DNA of 64,000 bases from Acinetobacter pittii ANC 4050 (GCF_000399685.1 NZ_KB976987.1:434001-498000), one strand, 5' to 3'; shown: positions 8,877-17,635, counted from the first letter of the stretch. The notes: generated by a model not told the origin, from the sequence alone. Numbers and translations are program-made.

Positions 8877-10313
8877 TTGAGATTTCTGCCAATTATTTTA
8901 AGTACGGCTTTTATAACAAATGCTTCGTACGCGCAGCCTTTTGACCCTCAACCATCTGCAAATCAGGTGGAAATTCCAAATATTGGAAGTGGGATCGGTT
9001 TGCTTGATCAACAAAAAGAAAAATTTATTGGTGAAAAAGTTTTTCGGGAAGTTCACAAACAAATGCCAGTCATTCAAGATGTCTGGTTAGAAGACCAATT
9101 TTTTCAGGTATTTTCGAGTATCTTAAGCGAAACTCAGCTTGGACAGCCAATTGGTCTAGTTGTTATCAAAGATCCCCAAATTAATGCTTTTGCTGTGCCG
9201 GGTGGATTATTTGCACTCAATACAGGGCTTATTGCTTCAGCTCGTAATATTGATGAAATTGCTGGAGTGATGGCGCATGAAATTGCCCATGTATCACAAA
9301 GACATTTTAGTCGCTCTGAAGAAGCCTTTAAGGGTCAAACTTTATTAAGTCTAGCGGGACTTTTGGCAGGTGTGGCTATAGCTGCACAGGGTGGTGGTGA
9401 TGCGGGCGCAGCAGTGATGCTTGGAACGCAAGCTGCACTCATGGACAAGCAATTAACGTATAGTCGCAATCAAGAGCGTGAAGCAGACCGTATCGGCATG
9501 CAATATATGTATGCGGCAGGTTATAACCCACAAAGTATGGCAGATTACTTTGAAACAATGCATAGGGCTACAAGTCGAGTGAGTTTTTTACCAGACTTCT
9601 GGTTGACTCATCCATTGACGACTGAGCGTATGAGTGAAGCTCGCCTTCGTGCAAACCAGATGCCGAGAGTTAAAAACCGTATATATGATGCTGATTTTGA
9701 GATTCTAAAATGGTACACCATGGTGGTTGCAAATCAGGCAACTGAAAACCAACTACAAAGTTTGGCCGCTCAAAAGAATATTGCTGGTCTGATTGCTTTA
9801 GCAGCATTTTATGCAAGACAAGGTGATTATGCTCAAGCCCAGTCTACTTTAGATCAAGCGAAATCTAGTGGAAAGCCTCTAGTGGCATTATTGCAGACAG
9901 ATATTTATTTGGGTCAAAACAAATTAGATCAAGCTTATACTACGATTGCTGCTACACAAATGACGATGCCTGAAAATAAAGCTTTTAGTTATAAGTTGGC
10001 TGAAGTGTTGCTACGTCAAGGTAAATTTGCGCAAGTCCAAACCTTGGTTCAAAGATTTATTAATAAGAATCCGAGAGATATACAAGGCTGGCAATTTTTA
10101 CAGCAAGCCGCTAATTTGGATAAGAATGCACCTTTAAGAGCGGTTAATGTTTTACGCTATCGGGCTGAAGCAGAGTATTGGTCAGGTAGTGAAGAAAATG
10201 CAATTAAATCAATGTTGCATGCTCAACGATTAGCAAAAGACAATCAAGCAATGTCAGCTAGAATAGATAGTCGACTCAAACAAATGCAAGATGAACGACG
10301 AATGAAAATTTAG
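8877..10313 (+). CDS. bepA: Periplasmic M48 protease/chaperone, BepA (YfgC) family
   Basis: Periplasmic zinc protease with TPR repeats that monitors outer-membrane protein (LptD/BamA) assembly in E. coli. The 478-residue protein has a signal peptide (cleavage about A19/Q20), the intact zinc motif HEIAH at 134-138, and the third ligand in QEREADR (about E202). A helical TPR-rich C-terminal half spans roughly 290-470. The start must be TTG 8877: an in-frame stop lies at 8847, no ATG lies between, and the signal peptide begins exactly here. Its complete active site contrasts with the degenerate M48 protein at 5129. Symbol by family. Confidence 0.85.
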   Translation: MRFLPIILSTAFITNASYAQPFDPQPSANQVEIPNIGSGIGLLDQQKEKFIGEKVFREVHKQMPVIQDVWLEDQFFQVFSSILSETQLGQPIGLVVIKDPQINAFAVPGGLFALNTGLIASARNIDEIAGVMAHEIAHVSQRHFSRSEEAFKGQTLLSLAGLLAGVAIAAQGGGDAGAAVMLGTQAALMDKQLTYSRNQEREADRIGMQYMYAAGYNPQSMADYFETMHRATSRVSFLPDFWLTHPLTTERMSEARLRANQMPRVKNRIYDADFEILKWYTMVVANQATENQLQSLAAQKNIAGLIALAAFYARQGDYAQAQSTLDQAKSSGKPLVALLQTDIYLGQNKLDQAYTTIAATQMTMPENKAFSYKLAEVLLRQGKFAQVQTLVQRFINKNPRDIQGWQFLQQAANLDKNAPLRAVNVLRYRAEAEYWSGSEENAIKSMLHAQRLAKDNQAMSARIDSRLKQMQDERRMKI

Positions 10314-10411
10314 ATCTGTAGTTTGACCTTATAATTTTCGTAGACGTAGATATATTTAAACTTACAAGTAAATGAAAGTTTAATCTAAGAAAGAATAAGA
10401 AAAGAGGGGGA

Positions 10412-10858
10412 TTAAGCTAATTTAGCTTTAATTTTTGCTGAAACTTGAGCAGGATCGGCACGCCCGGCTATGATCGGACGTAGAGAATTCATCACCTTAC
10501 CCATATCTTTCATGCTAGTTGCTTCTTGAGCAGAAATCGTTTGCTCAATGAGAGAATCAAGCTCTTCCTCAGTCATAGCTTCTGGTAGAAACTGAGAGAT
10601 AATCTCAGCTTCGGCTTGTTCTTTACTAGCTAAATCATTACGACCAGCACCTTCAAAGGCTTTGATCGATTCTTTACGTTGTTTAATTTGCTTTTCAATG
10701 ACCGCAAGAACCTGAGCGTCGTCAAGCTCTTTGCGCTCATCGACTTCGATTTGCTTAATTGCCGCTTGTAGACTACGCAAAACCGTCACTGTTGCCATAT
10801 CTTTGGCACGCATAGAAGTTTTTAATGCATCAGTAATTTGGTTTTTTAAAGTAGTCAT
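10412..10858 (-). CDS. GatB/YqeY domain protein
   Basis: A 148-residue cytoplasmic protein of the YqeY family, related to the tail domain of the GatB amidotransferase subunit that contacts tRNA. Its role as a free protein is unclear. The sequence opens with the typical helix LKNQITDALKTSMRAKD and continues as helical bundle throughout (IEKQIKQRKES, EEELDSLIEQTI). It lies 25 bases downstream of rpsU on the same strand, a widely conserved rpsU-yqeY pair, and probably shares its promoter. Confidence 0.9.
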   Translation of the reverse strand: MTTLKNQITDALKTSMRAKDMATVTVLRSLQAAIKQIEVDERKELDDAQVLAVIEKQIKQRKESIKAFEGAGRNDLASKEQAEAEIISQFLPEAMTEEELDSLIEQTISAQEATSMKDMGKVMNSLRPIIAGRADPAQVSAKIKAKLA

Positions 10859-10883
10859 AATTCAGCAGTCAATCACAAATTAA

Positions 10884-11099
10884 TTAGTAAAGGCGAGTAG
10901 TACGTACAGATTCGCGAGCCAATTTCTTTTGGTAGCGTTTAACTGCTGCAGCTTTTTTGCGCTTACGTTCTTGAGTTGGTTTTTCGTAGAATTCGCGTTT
11001 ACGAACGTCAGCTAAAACACCAGCTTTTTCGCATGAACGTTTGAAACGACGGATAGCTACGTCAACTGGTTCGCCTTCTTTCAACTTAACTTGTGGCAT
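10884..11099 (-). CDS. rpsU: 30S ribosomal protein bS21
   Basis: Small, very basic 71-residue ribosomal protein that sits near the mRNA 3' rRNA end and assists initiation. The N-terminus [27 protein letters not shown] and the Arg/Lys-rich C-terminal part ([20 protein letters not shown]) are diagnostic. It is transcribed divergently from tsaD, from promoter elements that overlap on opposite strands. Confidence 0.97.
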
Positions 11100-11166
11100 G
11101 TAAAATCCTCTAGATTATGGATAAGATCAGGCACACCATTGCGCCGGATCACAAGTGAAGGTCAGT

Positions 11167-11195
11167 ATTTTACTCATTTACAACTCATATCACAA
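11167..11195 (-). promoter_or_regulatory. Predicted sigma70 promoter of rpsU-yqeY
   Basis: On the minus strand TTGTGA (11190-11195), a 17-base spacer, then TAAAAT (11167-11172). It lies about 70 bases upstream of the rpsU start and overlaps the tsaD promoter on the other strand. Confidence 0.6.
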
Positions 11196-11204
11196 GTCTA
11201 TAAT
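11177..11204 (+). promoter_or_regulatory. Predicted sigma70 promoter of tsaD
   Basis: TTTACA (11177-11182), a 16-base spacer and a perfect TATAAT (11199-11204), giving a leader of about 35 bases before ATG 11245. Confidence 0.6.
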
Positions 11205-11244
11205 AGCGATTGCAATATTTTGACTCATATAAAAGGCAGTTTTG

Positions 11245-12261
11245 ATGATTGTTTTAGGCTTGGAAACTTCTTGTGATGAAACAGGGTTGGCACTTTATGA
11301 TAGCGAACTCGGCTTACGGGGACAGGTTCTTTATAGCCAGATTAAACTTCATGCCGAATATGGTGGGGTAGTACCTGAACTTGCTTCTCGCGACCATGTT
11401 CGTAAATTAATTCCTTTAATGAATCAATTGCTTGAGCAAAGTGGTGTAAAAAAACAAGAGATTGATGCAGTCGCGTATACGCGTGGTCCTGGCTTAATGG
11501 GAGCATTAATGACAGGCGCCTTATTTGGACGAACTTTAGCTTTTTCTTTAAATAAGCCTGCTATTGGTGTACACCATATGGAAGGGCATATGTTGGCACC
11601 ATTACTTTCAAGTCAACCACCCGAATTTCCATTTGTGGCATTGTTGGTTTCAGGTGGGCATACACAATTGATGGCAGCCCATGCTATTGGTCAATATGAG
11701 TTATTGGGTGAGTCTATTGATGATGCTGCAGGTGAAGCTTTTGATAAAGTTGCAAAAATGATGAGCCTACCATATCCAGGTGGGCCAAATATCGCAAAAC
11801 TTGCATTATCTGGTGATCCATTAGCGTTTGAATTTCCACGACCTATGCTTCATCAAGGTCTAGATTTTTCTTTTAGTGGTTTAAAAACAGCCGTTTCTGT
11901 TCAATTGAAAAAATTGAATGGTGAAAATAGAGACGCGGACATTGCTGCTTCCTTCCAAGAAGCAATTGTAGATACCTTGGTAAAAAAATCAGTAAAAGCT
12001 TTAAAGCAAACTGGACTTAAACGTTTAGTTATTGCCGGTGGAGTCAGTGCAAATTTAAGACTACGTGAGCAATTAGAAACTTCCTTGGCGAAAATTAAAG
12101 CACAAGTTTATTATGCCGAGCCTGCTTTATGTACTGATAATGGGGCAATGATTGCTTTTGCAGGTTATCAGCGTTTAAAAGCCGGCCAACACGATGGTTT
12201 AGCTGTCACGACTACACCACGTTGGCCAATGACCGAGTTATCTATTCCAGTAAATTCTTAA
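11245..12261 (+). CDS. tsaD: tRNA threonylcarbamoyladenosine transferase subunit TsaD
   Basis: Transfers threonylcarbamoyl to A37 of ANN-decoding tRNAs, together with TsaB and TsaE. The 338-residue ASKHA-fold protein starts [14 protein letters not shown], with metal-binding histidines H111 and H115 in HHMEGHML, the nucleotide motif SGGHTQL, and the C-terminal GGVSAN and CTDNGAMIA motifs. ATG 11245 is preferred over the adjacent in-frame TTG at 11242. Location next to divergent rpsU is conserved in gamma-proteobacteria. Confidence 0.96.
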   Translation: MIVLGLETSCDETGLALYDSELGLRGQVLYSQIKLHAEYGGVVPELASRDHVRKLIPLMNQLLEQSGVKKQEIDAVAYTRGPGLMGALMTGALFGRTLAFSLNKPAIGVHHMEGHMLAPLLSSQPPEFPFVALLVSGGHTQLMAAHAIGQYELLGESIDDAAGEAFDKVAKMMSLPYPGGPNIAKLALSGDPLAFEFPRPMLHQGLDFSFSGLKTAVSVQLKKLNGENRDADIAASFQEAIVDTLVKKSVKALKQTGLKRLVIAGGVSANLRLREQLETSLAKIKAQVYYAEPALCTDNGAMIAFAGYQRLKAGQHDGLAVTTTPRWPMTELSIPVNS

Positions 12262-12270
12262 TACTTAAAA

Positions 12271-12304
12271 AAACGGCTATTTTTATTGAAATAGCCGTTT
12301 TATT
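12271..12304. terminator. Bidirectional terminator between tsaD and the ATPase gene
   Basis: Perfect 12-bp stem 12271-12282 with 12289-12300 (AAACGGCTATTT / AAATAGCCGTTT), six-base loop, A/T tracts on both sides, set between convergent genes. Confidence 0.85.
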
Positions 12305-13192
12305 TTATTTGGAAGAACTGGTTAGCTCTTTTAACGCATTTAAACCAATCCAATGCTTAGAAAACTGATAAGCAGCTCGACCAGAACGCTGACCACGCAT
12401 CTGGCACCAACGTAAACTTTCAGCACGAACTTCGTCATTAAAAGGCATGTTCGCTTTATCAAGATAATGTTCTACGATTTCTAAATATAAATTTTGGTCC
12501 ATAGGATAAAAAGATAACCACAAACCAAACCGATCTGATAAAGAGATCTTTTCTTCAATCGCTTCTTGCGGATGTAACTCAGTATATTGTGGAACATCGA
12601 CCTTGGTTACAGGTGTATTTTCATGCATGAATTCTGGTAACAAGTGGCGACGGTTACTAGTTGCATAAATAATAAAATTTGTTGAACCAGATTGTAATGA
12701 ACCATCCAATACACTTTTTAAACTGCGATAATTTTCATCTTCAGCGTTAAAAGCTAAGTCATCACAATAGACGATGTATTTTTCAGGTCGATTTTGAATG
12801 AGTTTTTGAATTTTAGGTAAGTCTGCTAAATCATCACGTTCAATTTCGATTAAACGTAATCCTTGAGGGGCATACTCAGTTAATAAAGCGCGAACGATAG
12901 AAGATTTTCCTGTACCACGCGAACCCGTTAAAAGCACATCATTGGCCGGTAGGCCATTTAAAAATTGCAAAGTATTTTGGATGATTTTTTCTTTTTGACG
13001 CTCAATGCCTTTTAAGTCATCAAGATAAATATTTTTCGGTGTGTAGATGGCTTTAAGTTGCTGATTTTCCCATCTAAAAGCAGGTGCAGTAAAATCTGTC
13101 TCTTCTCGAGGTTCAGGTAAGACCTGCTGTAGCTGATTTAATACAAGTGATAATGTTTGAACTAAATTCTCTGGTAAATCAATGGTAGCCAT
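12305..13192 (-). CDS. AAA-type ATPase, DUF815 family
   Basis: A 295-residue P-loop ATPase of the DUF815 group, whose physiological role is not known. Walker A is GSRGTGKS at 90-97 and Walker B-like VYCDDL at 141-146, followed by a sensor-type stretch IYATSNRRHLLPE and a C-terminal helical part rich in basic residues. No partner domain or signal peptide is visible. It converges with tsaD across a shared terminator and has its own upstream region. Confidence 0.85.
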   Translation of the reverse strand: MATIDLPENLVQTLSLVLNQLQQVLPEPREETDFTAPAFRWENQQLKAIYTPKNIYLDDLKGIERQKEKIIQNTLQFLNGLPANDVLLTGSRGTGKSSIVRALLTEYAPQGLRLIEIERDDLADLPKIQKLIQNRPEKYIVYCDDLAFNAEDENYRSLKSVLDGSLQSGSTNFIIYATSNRRHLLPEFMHENTPVTKVDVPQYTELHPQEAIEEKISLSDRFGLWLSFYPMDQNLYLEIVEHYLDKANMPFNDEVRAESLRWCQMRGQRSGRAAYQFSKHWIGLNALKELTSSSK

Positions 13193-13370
13193 GGTTAATC
13201 AATCATGTTAAACAGTAATTTACTAGGATACTAACACCGAAATTAACAGGCTGACAAAAAACTTATTGCCTATACACTTTATCGGTTTTGCAATTGATTG
13301 AAATGTTCAGACCGAGCATAGTGTTGTCATGTCTATTCAGTAAAATCATCTGAGAAGATGAGGACGAATT

Positions 13371-14879
13371 ATGTTTGAAAAATTACGAAGTGATATGAAT
13401 CCACATCAGGCTTACCGTATCAAAAAATTACAACGTCAATTAGACATGGCTGAATCTTATGAAGAATGGAAGTCTTTTGCCCTAAAGCTAGATGAAGAAA
13501 CAGGGGTACAAGAGTGGAAATTTGATAATAGTTCACCTTACTTCGATGCCGAGCTCATTTCTTATCGGTATACCTTACTCAAAAGATATCGTCAGCAACA
13601 TCGAACACTAGACCTCATCTATTTACTCAAAGAAGGTCTAACCTATGATATTGCAAATATTGGTCACCCCATGCTTTTTGCTGCAACGCATGTGGGAACA
13701 AAAAAGTTAATTGAAGACTATATTGATGAGGTAAGCCAAAGCTTGGCTTACATTGCTTCAAGTGAATGCCTCACCTTTCAAAGAAAAGAAAAAATTGAGT
13801 TTTTTGAAAACTGTGAAAAGGCATACGGACAGCCCGCACTTATGTTCTCGGGTGGGGCGACTTTAGGTCTGTTTCATACTGGGGTATGTAAAGCTCTAAT
13901 TGAACAAGACTTGATGCCTAAAGTACTCTCTGGCTCAAGTGCTGGAGCAATTATGACAGGTATGCTGGGAACGTCTGCTAGTGAAGATGTTCAAAACTTA
14001 TTAAATGGCGAACAATTCTTTAGTGACGCTTTTCATTTCAGAAAATTCCGTGAACTTATTAAAGGCAATGGTGGGATTGCCGATGTTCACTATTTGAAAA
14101 AATTCCTAATTGAAAATTTAGGCGATCTTACTTTTGAAGAGGCCTTTAAAAAATCAGGTTTGAATATTAATGTTGCTGTAGCGCCGTATGATGCAACAGA
14201 AAACCCGCGGATTATGAACGCCATTATGACACCGAACGTTTTGGTGTGGAGTGCGGTATTGGCTTCATGTGCTGTGCCAATTTTGTTCCCACCCGTACGT
14301 TTAACCAGTAAACGTTATGATGGTGAGCATACACCTTATATGGCAAATACAAAGTGGGTGGATGGAAGCGTAAGAAGTGATTTCCCTCAAGAAAGAATGG
14401 CACGGCTTTACAATTTAAACTACACAATTGCGAGTCAAGTTAACCCCCATATTGTTCCATTTATGCAAAATGATGCGGATCGCTTTCGTAAAGACGTACT
14501 AAGTTGGCCTGAAAGAATTCTAAGACGCCAAGGTAAAGTGCTATCAATGGGCGTTATGGATTTTACACGTCAGCGACTTGGTTCTATATCCCCAGTCAGA
14601 AGATTGTTAGATCATGGATATGGTGTAATGGGGCAACGTTATTATGGTGATGTAAATATCATTGCTAAATATAGCCTAAGTCACTATACCTATACTTTGC
14701 AAAATCCGCGTCCACATTTGTTTAAACGTTTGCAAAGGGAAGGAGAACGCGCGACTTGGCCAAAAATTTCTTCAATTGAGACGCATGCTCGTATTGGTAA
14801 AACAATTCAGCATTGTTTAGAGCTTTTGCGTTTTGAAGAAAAGAAACAACAGCCTGAGTCCTACTATGCTGAAGCATGA
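13371..14879 (+). CDS. Patatin-like phospholipase with N-terminal DUF3336
   Basis: Serine acyl hydrolase of the patatin family with a Ser-Asp dyad. The 502-residue protein has an N-terminal DUF3336 region (about 1-140, also found in yeast TGL lipases), then the oxyanion-hole motif SGGATLGLFHTG at about 160-171, the nucleophile elbow GSSAG at 188-192 (Ser190), and the catalytic Asp331 in VDGS. No signal peptide. The ATG follows a GAGGACG sequence. The last 14 bases overlap the downstream kinase gene, suggesting coupled translation and a possible functional link. Confidence 0.88.
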   Translation: MFEKLRSDMNPHQAYRIKKLQRQLDMAESYEEWKSFALKLDEETGVQEWKFDNSSPYFDAELISYRYTLLKRYRQQHRTLDLIYLLKEGLTYDIANIGHPMLFAATHVGTKKLIEDYIDEVSQSLAYIASSECLTFQRKEKIEFFENCEKAYGQPALMFSGGATLGLFHTGVCKALIEQDLMPKVLSGSSAGAIMTGMLGTSASEDVQNLLNGEQFFSDAFHFRKFRELIKGNGGIADVHYLKKFLIENLGDLTFEEAFKKSGLNINVAVAPYDATENPRIMNAIMTPNVLVWSAVLASCAVPILFPPVRLTSKRYDGEHTPYMANTKWVDGSVRSDFPQERMARLYNLNYTIASQVNPHIVPFMQNDADRFRKDVLSWPERILRRQGKVLSMGVMDFTRQRLGSISPVRRLLDHGYGVMGQRYYGDVNIIAKYSLSHYTYTLQNPRPHLFKRLQREGERATWPKISSIETHARIGKTIQHCLELLRFEEKKQQPESYYAEA

Positions 14880-15681
14880 TTTTGCTTCCCCCATAGAAAA
14901 CTTAATATGTGTGACCAAGCCAGCAAGTGCAGTGTTAGGGCGGTGTTTATGGACATGTACCATAGACACTAAGAATTACTGGTTAAAATATCATTTGCCT
15001 GAAACCCATGCTCAAAGTGAGCAAGATTTTTTGCATGAGCAATTATTTTACAAAGAAATTAACCTTAAGAACTCAACATGGCTTTTACCTTACAAACTGA
15101 TTGAAGTCAGTTTAATTCCTCAGTTAGGCCAGTCTTTAGGTAAAGTTCTGATTTTACCTGATAGTGATGTGTGGTTTGATTCATTGAATAACGAAACTGT
15201 TTTTAATGATGTATATCGAAAGATTTGGTTCGCAATAAATAAACTTGCTGAACTGCATGAATTTGGCTGGATTCATGGAGACGTTAAGACAGAACATTTT
15301 AGAAAGTTTCAGCAAAAGCCTTATTTGATTGATTTTGAGAAAACAAGGCCTATCTCAAGTCAAGAATCAATCATGGATGCAACACCTCGTTATATGGCTC
15401 CTGAACTATTTCGAGGAGGGTATAAGAGCATACAAAGCGATTTATATGCATTGGGTATCGTTTTATATGAATGGTTAACCCAAACTCGCTTAGAAGCAAC
15501 CAGTTATCGTGATTGGGCAATATTACATTGCCAAAAATTAAGCATTCAATTGCCTCCGCAGTTTCTCAATTTTTATCCATTGCTCACAGGTTTATTACAA
15601 AAACAGCAGCAAAATCGGTTTTCAAATGCCAGTGAAGCAATAAATTGCTTAAAGCAGATTCAAATTGATAAAAATCATTGA
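14866..15681 (+). CDS. Atypical serine/threonine protein kinase-like protein
   Basis: A 271-residue protein with a eukaryotic-type kinase fold. Candidate VAIK-type lysine at K41, catalytic-loop motif HGDVK at 137-141, metal motif DFE at 156-158 in place of DFG, and APE at 178-180 followed by the usual DLYALG helix. No glycine-rich loop is obvious, and the loop asparagine after HGDVK is histidine, so activity is uncertain. There is no transmembrane or sensor domain. I use ATG 14866, which has a GAG element just upstream and overlaps the patatin stop, not the earlier TTG at 14833. Confidence 0.75.
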   Translation: MLKHDFASPIENLICVTKPASAVLGRCLWTCTIDTKNYWLKYHLPETHAQSEQDFLHEQLFYKEINLKNSTWLLPYKLIEVSLIPQLGQSLGKVLILPDSDVWFDSLNNETVFNDVYRKIWFAINKLAELHEFGWIHGDVKTEHFRKFQQKPYLIDFEKTRPISSQESIMDATPRYMAPELFRGGYKSIQSDLYALGIVLYEWLTQTRLEATSYRDWAILHCQKLSIQLPPQFLNFYPLLTGLLQKQQQNRFSNASEAINCLKQIQIDKNH

Positions 15682-15733
15682 TCTAGTATCTGTATACAAT
15701 TTACACGGTTAGTTTTTTTTAGAAAAAAAACAC

Positions 15734-15762
15734 TTGTCACTGTTAGATCTTATCGCTAATAT
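15734..15762 (+). promoter_or_regulatory. Predicted promoter of the tRNA cluster
   Basis: TTGTCA (15734-15739), a 17-base spacer and TAATAT (15757-15762), placing the start about 5 bases before the first tRNA. Confidence 0.7.
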
Positions 15763-15773
15763 ACACAGCCATC

Positions 15774-15858
15774 GGGGGCGTGGCGAAATTGGTAGACGCA
15801 CTGGATTTAGGTTCCAGCGCCGCAAGGTGTAAGAGTTCGAGTCTCTTCGCCCCCACCA
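15774..15858 (+). tRNA. tRNA-Leu (anticodon TAG), copy 1
   Basis: An 85-base gene including encoded CCA. Acceptor GGGGGCG pairs with CGCCCCC (15848-15854), discriminator A. Anticodon loop TTTAGGT between CTGGA and TCCAG gives TAG, reading CUA. There is a variable arm as expected for a class II tRNA, and a GTTCGAGTC T-loop. Identical to the copy at 16014. Confidence 0.95.
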
Positions 15859-15912
15859 CTTTAAGTTAGAAACTTAAGGTTGATGTAGATGTTAAGTCAT
15901 CTAGATCTTGGA

Positions 15913-15986
15913 AGAGGATTGGTGTAATGGTAGCATGACGGTCTCCAAAACCGTTCGTCAAGGTTCGAGTCCTTGATCCTCTGCCA
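15913..15986 (+). tRNA. tRNA-Trp (anticodon CCA), copy 1
   Basis: A 74-base gene including CCA. Acceptor AGAGGAT pairs with ATCCTCT, discriminator G. The anticodon arm ACGGT / ACCGT encloses CTCCAAA with T33, so the anticodon is CCA (UGG codon). Position 10 is G, making a G.U pair at the base of the D stem; the second copy has A here. Confidence 0.9.
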
Positions 15987-16013
15987 CATTTATTTTAAAT
16001 AAATGTCCCAGAT

Positions 16014-16098
16014 GGGGGCGTGGCGAAATTGGTAGACGCACTGGATTTAGGTTCCAGCGCCGCAAGGTGTAAGAGTTCGAGTCTCTTCGCCCCCACCA
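16014..16098 (+). tRNA. tRNA-Leu (anticodon TAG), copy 2
   Basis: Identical over all 85 bases to the copy at 15774. Part of a tandem Leu-Trp-Leu-Trp duplication with a period of about 240-253 bases. Followed directly by an intrinsic terminator. Confidence 0.95.
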
Positions 16099-16105
16099 TT
16101 GAAAG

Positions 16106-16132
16106 AAGCAAGACAATGATCTTGCTTTTTTT
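16106..16132 (+). terminator. Intrinsic terminator inside the tRNA cluster
   Basis: Perfect 8-bp stem AAGCAAGA / TCTTGCTT (16106-16113 with 16120-16127), six-base loop, followed by five more T. It lies between tRNA-Leu copy 2 and tRNA-Trp copy 2. Confidence 0.8.
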
Positions 16133-16165
16133 ATGATTAAATCTAATGGGTTTAGTCATGAATAT

Positions 16166-16239
16166 AGAGGATTGATGTAATGGTAGCATGACGGTCTCCA
16201 AAACCGTTCGTCAAGGTTCGAGTCCTTGATCCTCTGCCA
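16166..16239 (+). tRNA. tRNA-Trp (anticodon CCA), copy 2
   Basis: Same structure as the copy at 15913, with one difference: A instead of G at tRNA position 10, which turns a G.U pair of the D stem into A-U. It lies 33 bases after an intrinsic terminator, so its expression may depend on read-through or on a short promoter of its own. Confidence 0.9.
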
Positions 16240-16253
16240 TTGAATAAAAGATG

Positions 16254-16277
16254 AAGCTCCTATTTAGGAGTTTTTTT
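16254..16277 (+). terminator. Intrinsic terminator after the tRNA cluster
   Basis: Stem AAGCTCCT / AGGAGTTT (16254-16261 with 16266-16273, one G.T) with a four-base loop and a run of seven T. Confidence 0.75.
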
Positions 16278-16686
16278 ATTATCTATAATTTTTAGAGATA
16301 AATTTTTATTGGCGATTGAAATAATTTTATAAATAGATATTTCGATTTCTGTTTTTGCATGGTTGTATATTAAATAATAGATTATTCTTTACTTATACAA
16401 TATGCTGAATTTCTTAATATTTTTTTAAGCTATTGTTTTCTATTTATTTAAGTTACGTTTTGGAAATTATTTAAATAAAAGCCTTGAATACAAATTTATT
16501 TCCTGTATGATTTAGTTAACTAGAAAAAAGTCTTGTTAGTAAATCTTCTTTTAAGTATCGTAGTTTTAGTCATAATCCTTCGTTTTTTAAGATATTAAGC
16601 TCAATTTGTTATTCTTTTTTCAAAGTTATGATAGGGTCATTATTTGTTTAATGATTCTAAAATATTAGAAATCAGTAGGATATATC
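16278..16686 (+). other. AT-rich intergenic region and leader of the cold-shock gene
   Basis: About 400 bases without a convincing ORF. A possible promoter is TTGTTA (16606-16611), a 15-base spacer and TATGAT (16627-16632), leaving a leader of roughly 45 bases. Long or AT-rich leaders are typical of cold-shock genes. Nothing else was recognised. Confidence 0.4.
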
Positions 16687-16896
16687 ATGTCTAATACAGT
16701 AAGTGGTACAGTTAAGTGGTTTAACGAAACTAAAGGTTTCGGTTTCATTCAACAAGATAATGGTCCAGATGTGTTTGCTCACTTCAAAGAAATTTCTGGT
16801 TCAGGTTTCAAAACTTTGCACGAAGGTCAGCGTGTAACGTTTACTGTTACTCAAGGGCAAAAAGGCCCAAATGCTGTAAATATTATTCCACAATAA
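16687..16896 (+). CDS. Cold-shock protein, CspA family
   Basis: A 69-residue single-stranded nucleic-acid-binding protein of the OB-fold cold-shock family, acting as an RNA chaperone. RNP1 is KGFGFI at 16-21 and RNP2 is VFAHF at 29-33. The protein is a single domain of standard length. AGGA seven bases before the ATG serves as ribosome-binding site. Two intrinsic terminators follow in tandem. Which Csp paralogue this is cannot be told from the sequence. Confidence 0.95.
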   Translation: MSNTVSGTVKWFNETKGFGFIQQDNGPDVFAHFKEISGSGFKTLHEGQRVTFTVTQGQKGPNAVNIIPQ

Positions 16897-16908
16897 TATA
16901 CAGCAAAC

Positions 16909-16938
16909 AAAAAAAGCACTTTTTAGTGCTTTTTTTTA
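16909..16938 (+). terminator. First terminator after the cold-shock gene
   Basis: Stem AAAAAGCACT / AGTGCTTTTT around a TTTT loop, with a long T-run. Confidence 0.85.
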
Positions 16939-16976
16939 TTTTGGTTTTAAAGAAATTGATATTTTTTTTAATCATT

Positions 16977-17003
16977 AAAGCCCTAAATAAGAGGGCTTTT
17001 TAT
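16977..17003 (+). terminator. Second terminator after the cold-shock gene
   Basis: Stem AAAGCCCT / AGGGCTTT (16977-16984 with 16992-16999), seven-base loop, followed by T-rich sequence. Confidence 0.7.
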
Positions 17004-17164
17004 TTTTATATAAAAATAAATATTTAATTATAAGTACATGTAATTACTCATTTAATTTCAATGTAAACTTTAAAATATATGTGAAATATAAATTATTAGT
17101 AACAGATGTATGTTAGATTAAAAAATCTTTAAATAAAGAAATTTTATATTTCACGGAATTGCTA

Positions 17165-17635
17165 ATGAACGTTCGCCTGTGTTATGCCAGTCAACGAAAC
17201 GAAAAAAATGAAGATTTGTTGCAAGATCTACGTGATATTTTGACAGAAGCTAGAGATTTCAATGATTTGAATCAAATTTGTGGCGTACTCTATTATGCTG
17301 ATAATGCTTTCTTTCAATGTTTAGAAGGTGAACAAGAGATAGTTGAAACATTATTTGAAAAAATTGCAAATGATGAAAGACACCACAATGTTAAATGGTT
17401 GTGCACATATTCCATTGAACAAAACTCTTTTAAAAAATGGTCAATGAAATATGTGCAACGCAATACCAATATTGAATCTTTTTTTCTAAAAATGGGAGAA
17501 ACTACTTTTAATCCGATTCGTCTTGATGAGCAAAATTTAAAAGCTTTCATCAAAGAATTAGTTACTGCTGAGCAAACCAAAATTAAGACAGTTAAGAGAG
17601 TAGGTATGGTGAATCGGGGTGTGAACCCGTTTTAG
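17165..17635 (+). CDS. blsA: BLUF-domain blue-light photoreceptor (BlsA type)
   Basis: Short FAD-binding photoreceptor of the BLUF class, 156 residues, like BlsA of A. baumannii, which controls motility, biofilm and iron uptake in response to blue light. The flavin-contact residues are present: Tyr7 in CYAS, Asn33, Gln51 in FFQCLEG, and a Trp92 in KKWSM. There is no output domain, so signalling would be by protein-protein contact, as proposed for BlsA. ATG 17165 is used, not the upstream TTG. It converges on the next gene, with which it abuts at the stop codon. The symbol is by resemblance; Acinetobacter strains can have several BLUF paralogues. Confidence 0.85.
   Translation: MNVRLCYASQRNEKNEDLLQDLRDILTEARDFNDLNQICGVLYYADNAFFQCLEGEQEIVETLFEKIANDERHHNVKWLCTYSIEQNSFKKWSMKYVQRNTNIESFFLKMGETTFNPIRLDEQNLKAFIKELVTAEQTKIKTVKRVGMVNRGVNPF

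Noticed and set aside
11091..11276. Plus-strand ORF of 61 codons at the rpsU-tsaD junction
   Set aside because: It overlaps the promoter region and the tsaD start in another frame and has no plausible initiation signal.
15995..16201. Minus-strand ORF of 68 codons across the tRNA region
   Set aside because: It runs antisense through tRNA-Leu and tRNA-Trp genes, whose structures are complete; the frame is a by-product.
15774..16239. Repeated units that could look like a CRISPR or mobile repeat
   Set aside because: Each unit folds as a full tRNA with anticodon and CCA; it is a tandem tRNA duplication.
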